A DNA stretch of 64,000 nt, from the NCBI GenBank assembly GCA_945861665.1, contig CAMAVS010000010.1, positions 1-64,000 on the forward strand, written 5' to 3'. The notes beneath the pieces were generated by a model. The model made no database searches and was not told the origin of the DNA. It saw nothing but the letters and a program-made list of their open reading frames with translations. Source of the stretch: Chitinophaga pinensis (GTDB taxonomy: Bacteria; Bacteroidota; Bacteroidia; UBA4408). Position numbers and translations under genes: made by a program. Shown in pieces: positions 62,397-64,000 of the stretch (within the stretch, counting starts at the first letter, position 1; every line of letters starts with the position of its first letter).

Positions 62397-63627
62397 TTTT
62401 TCCTTTCTATTGTTGATAGCTGTACTGCGTGTAAATGCACAACAGACTTTTAACGATTCCATCGAAAAAGAATACCCATTTGTGTGTACCGAATTTAATG
62501 AGATTGAAAATGATTCAGTAGGATTGATTCGTTTTTATTCCAAGTTACTACAATTAGAAACGTCAAACATTCCTAGGGTATGTGTTGTACATATAGGCGA
62601 TTCACACATACAGGCCGATTTTTTTTCTGGTAAAGTAAGACAAGATTTGCAATTGCAATTTGGAAATGCAGGTCGCGGACTGGTTATTCCATATCACGTT
62701 GCACGAACCAATGAACCTAATTCATACCAAACTTCTACCAACAGTAAATGGCAGGTAAGAAGAAATGTAGTGAAGAACGATACTATTCCGATTGGCTTAA
62801 GTGGAGTAACCATTAAGAGTATGGATACTTCAGCAATTTTACGAATAAAAGTATTGGATCAGCCGGGATTGGATTATTCCTTTACAAAGGTGACGCTCTT
62901 TCATGATAAAAGTATCAACGCATTCGATTTTATTGTGTGTGACGATGAGAATTGCGTGTTGGGTTACATTAATTCAAGTACCCAAACAGGCAGTAATTTT
63001 ACATCAAGCGAGCATTTATTAAAACCAATGAGAGAAATTTATTTTAAAAATTATCAACGTGATTCAGTGTTGCAAAAATATTCACAGGTATATGGAATTT
63101 TACTGGAAAATGGCAAACCTGGACTTTTGTACAATACCGTAGGCGTGAATGGTGCTGAGTTCCGACACTTCAATTCATCGGAATATTTTAATGAGCAAAT
63201 GGCATACTTAAAGCCTGATTTGATAATTATTTCGATGGGAACCAATGAGGCCTATTCGACCAAATTCGATAATTTTAAATTTTATAAACAAATTGATTCT
63301 TTGGTATCGACTTTAAAAAAAATGAATCCTACAGCCGACTTTTTGCTCACAACTCCTGCAGATTCCTACAGGAAAAGAAAATTAAAAAACCCGGATATGC
63401 GAATTGCAAGAGCAACTATACAAGATTATTGTTATCACCACAGTTTAGCATATTGGGATTTGTACTATATTATGGGTGGTTATGGATCTATGTTAGTATG
63501 GTTTAAAAAAGGACTTACTGCCAAGGATAAATTACATTTCAGTAGTAAGGGTTACGCATTACAAGGTGAATTATTATACCGTGCACTAAAAAATGGATAC
63601 CTCGATTATAAGGAACATACACATTGA
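62365..63627 (+). CDS. Exported SGNH/GDSL-type hydrolase (2), paralogue of the preceding gene
   Basis: 420 residues. A signal peptide follows a basic start (NIRKTKRVFSFSFLLLIAVL, RVNAQ). The catalytic pieces are VHIGDSHIQADF (Gly78-Asp79-Ser80-His81), IISMGTNEAYS, and Asp388/His391 in DKLHFSSKGY. The order and many spacings repeat those of the upstream protein (both have YxxMGGYxSMxxWF-like segments near the end: AMGGYNSMVTW and IMGGYGSMLVWF), so they are tandem paralogues. It overlaps the MBOAT start by 35 bases. Probably acts on a surface glycan with the MBOAT partner. Confidence 0.82.
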   Translation: MNIRKTKRVFSFSFLLLIAVLRVNAQQTFNDSIEKEYPFVCTEFNEIENDSVGLIRFYSKLLQLETSNIPRVCVVHIGDSHIQADFFSGKVRQDLQLQFGNAGRGLVIPYHVARTNEPNSYQTSTNSKWQVRRNVVKNDTIPIGLSGVTIKSMDTSAILRIKVLDQPGLDYSFTKVTLFHDKSINAFDFIVCDDENCVLGYINSSTQTGSNFTSSEHLLKPMREIYFKNYQRDSVLQKYSQVYGILLENGKPGLLYNTVGVNGAEFRHFNSSEYFNEQMAYLKPDLIIISMGTNEAYSTKFDNFKFYKQIDSLVSTLKKMNPTADFLLTTPADSYRKRKLKNPDMRIARATIQDYCYHHSLAYWDLYYIMGGYGSMLVWFKKGLTAKDKLHFSSKGYALQGELLYRALKNGYLDYKEHTH

Positions 63628-64000
63628 TAAAATAGTAGAACAATTTTTGTACAACGAGAAGAACCCTTTGTTGTTCAATAGCGGTTTTTTTCTGTTTACC
63701 TTTTTGTTTTTTTTATTGATTTATTCACTTATTCAGAACCGTATAAGGGCACGAATTTTTTTCATTGTAGCATTTTCTGTTTATTTTTATTACAAGTCGA
63801 GCGGATGGTATTTTTTGTTGATGATAATTTCTTCTCTTGTGGCACATTATTTAGCCCAATACATTTACCTCACTCGTAATTACCGTAAACGAAAAGCCTT
63901 GATGGTATTTTCTGTAATTATTTTTGTGTCAATGTTGGGTTATTTTAAGTACACTAATTTCATCATTGGTATCGTTAATAATTTTCGAACACAACCCGTA
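63593..64000 (+). CDS. MBOAT-family O-acyltransferase, N-terminal part (runs off the window)
   Basis: 136 residues visible from the ATG at 63593. They begin DTSIIRNIHIDKIVEQFLYN, then LLFNSGFFLFTFLFFLLIYS, YFYYKSSGWYFLLMIISSLV and MLGYFKYTNFIIG. This is the opening of AlgI/DltB-type MBOAT proteins, which bring acetyl or acyl groups across the membrane for polysaccharide acylation. The catalytic His lies beyond the window edge. The start overlaps the second SGNH gene, a tight coupling that supports a shared job. Confidence 0.82.
   Translation, partial: MDTSIIRNIHIDKIVEQFLYNEKNPLLFNSGFFLFTFLFFLLIYSLIQNRIRARIFFIVAFSVYFYYKSSGWYFLLMIISSLVAHYLAQYIYLTRNYRKRKALMVFSVIIFVSMLGYFKYTNFIIGIVNNFRTQPV

Noticed and set aside
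1-64000. Searched for CRISPR arrays, prophage, toxin-antitoxin or restriction systems
   Set aside because: No repeat-spacer array, phage structural genes, toxin-antitoxin pair or methylase/nuclease pair was seen.

Overview
The window looks like chromosome of a gliding, diderm, low-GC member of the Bacteroidota. Supporting traits are several proteins with type IX secretion (T9SS) sorting domains (type A near 1 and 46.0 kb; type B/CHU_C near 4, 18.2 and 53 kb, plus two decayed ones), a GldE-like protein, the fused LpxC/FabZ enzyme typical of this phylum, LptC, and promoters of the Bacteroidota type (TTTG, about 19 bases, TAnnTTTG) with few Shine-Dalgarno sites. The order within the phylum cannot be fixed from this sequence.

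Layout. 0-3.7 kb: tail of a T9SS protein, an IS481-type transposase remnant, a decayed TauE/SafE permease tail, then the sulfate assimilation operon cysH-cysD-cysN (APS reductase plus ATP sulfurylase). 3.9-10.8 kb: a T9SS type B protein, two envelope proteins on the minus strand, a divergent helix-turn-helix regulator preceded by a cluster of TTTGCA repeats, and dnaK. 11-18 kb (minus): an SPFH protein, terC, and a likely operon guaA - LysM/periplasmic-binding protein - hemF - pnuC - nadR-like kinase. 18.2-24.6 kb: a PKD-rich T9SS protein with an internal duplication, small unknowns, pckA, and a scar where two divergent genes have both lost their 5' parts. 24.6-28.6 kb (minus): coaX - outer membrane protein - lptC - small membrane protein - gldE. 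28.7 kb: tRNA-Phe. 29-36 kb: tryptophan 2,3-dioxygenase, two tandem lipoproteins, lepA, two small secreted paralogues, ilvE and lysS. 36.3-40.4 kb: a plus-strand run of sugar-phosphate isomerase, lipB, a serine hydrolase and an amidohydrolase. 40.4-50.5 kb: rlmN, rsmE, yqgE, an aminotransferase, a heptose-bisphosphate phosphatase, a rhomboid protease, a CotH-like T9SS protein, an M20 dipeptidase, a Tat-exported protein and an LEA-type lipoprotein.

50.5-52.8 kb is a decaying patch on the minus strand. Three adjacent genes carry four small lesions (two nonsense changes and two one-base frameshifts) and are followed by an intact 993-residue T9SS protein. 56-59 kb holds lpxC/fabZ - lpxA - an orphan ABC ATPase. 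59-64 kb holds an acetyltransferase, aspartate kinase, two SGNH hydrolases and the start of an MBOAT acyltransferase. The last three together look like a polysaccharide or envelope O-acylation module that continues past the window.

Most of the window is housekeeping and envelope biology. I did not find a clear, wholly new multi-gene system. The points most worth checking are the gene-loss scars (0.25-0.8, 23.4-24.6 and 50.5-52.8 kb), the TTTGCA array in front of the regulator, and the paired SGNH/MBOAT module.
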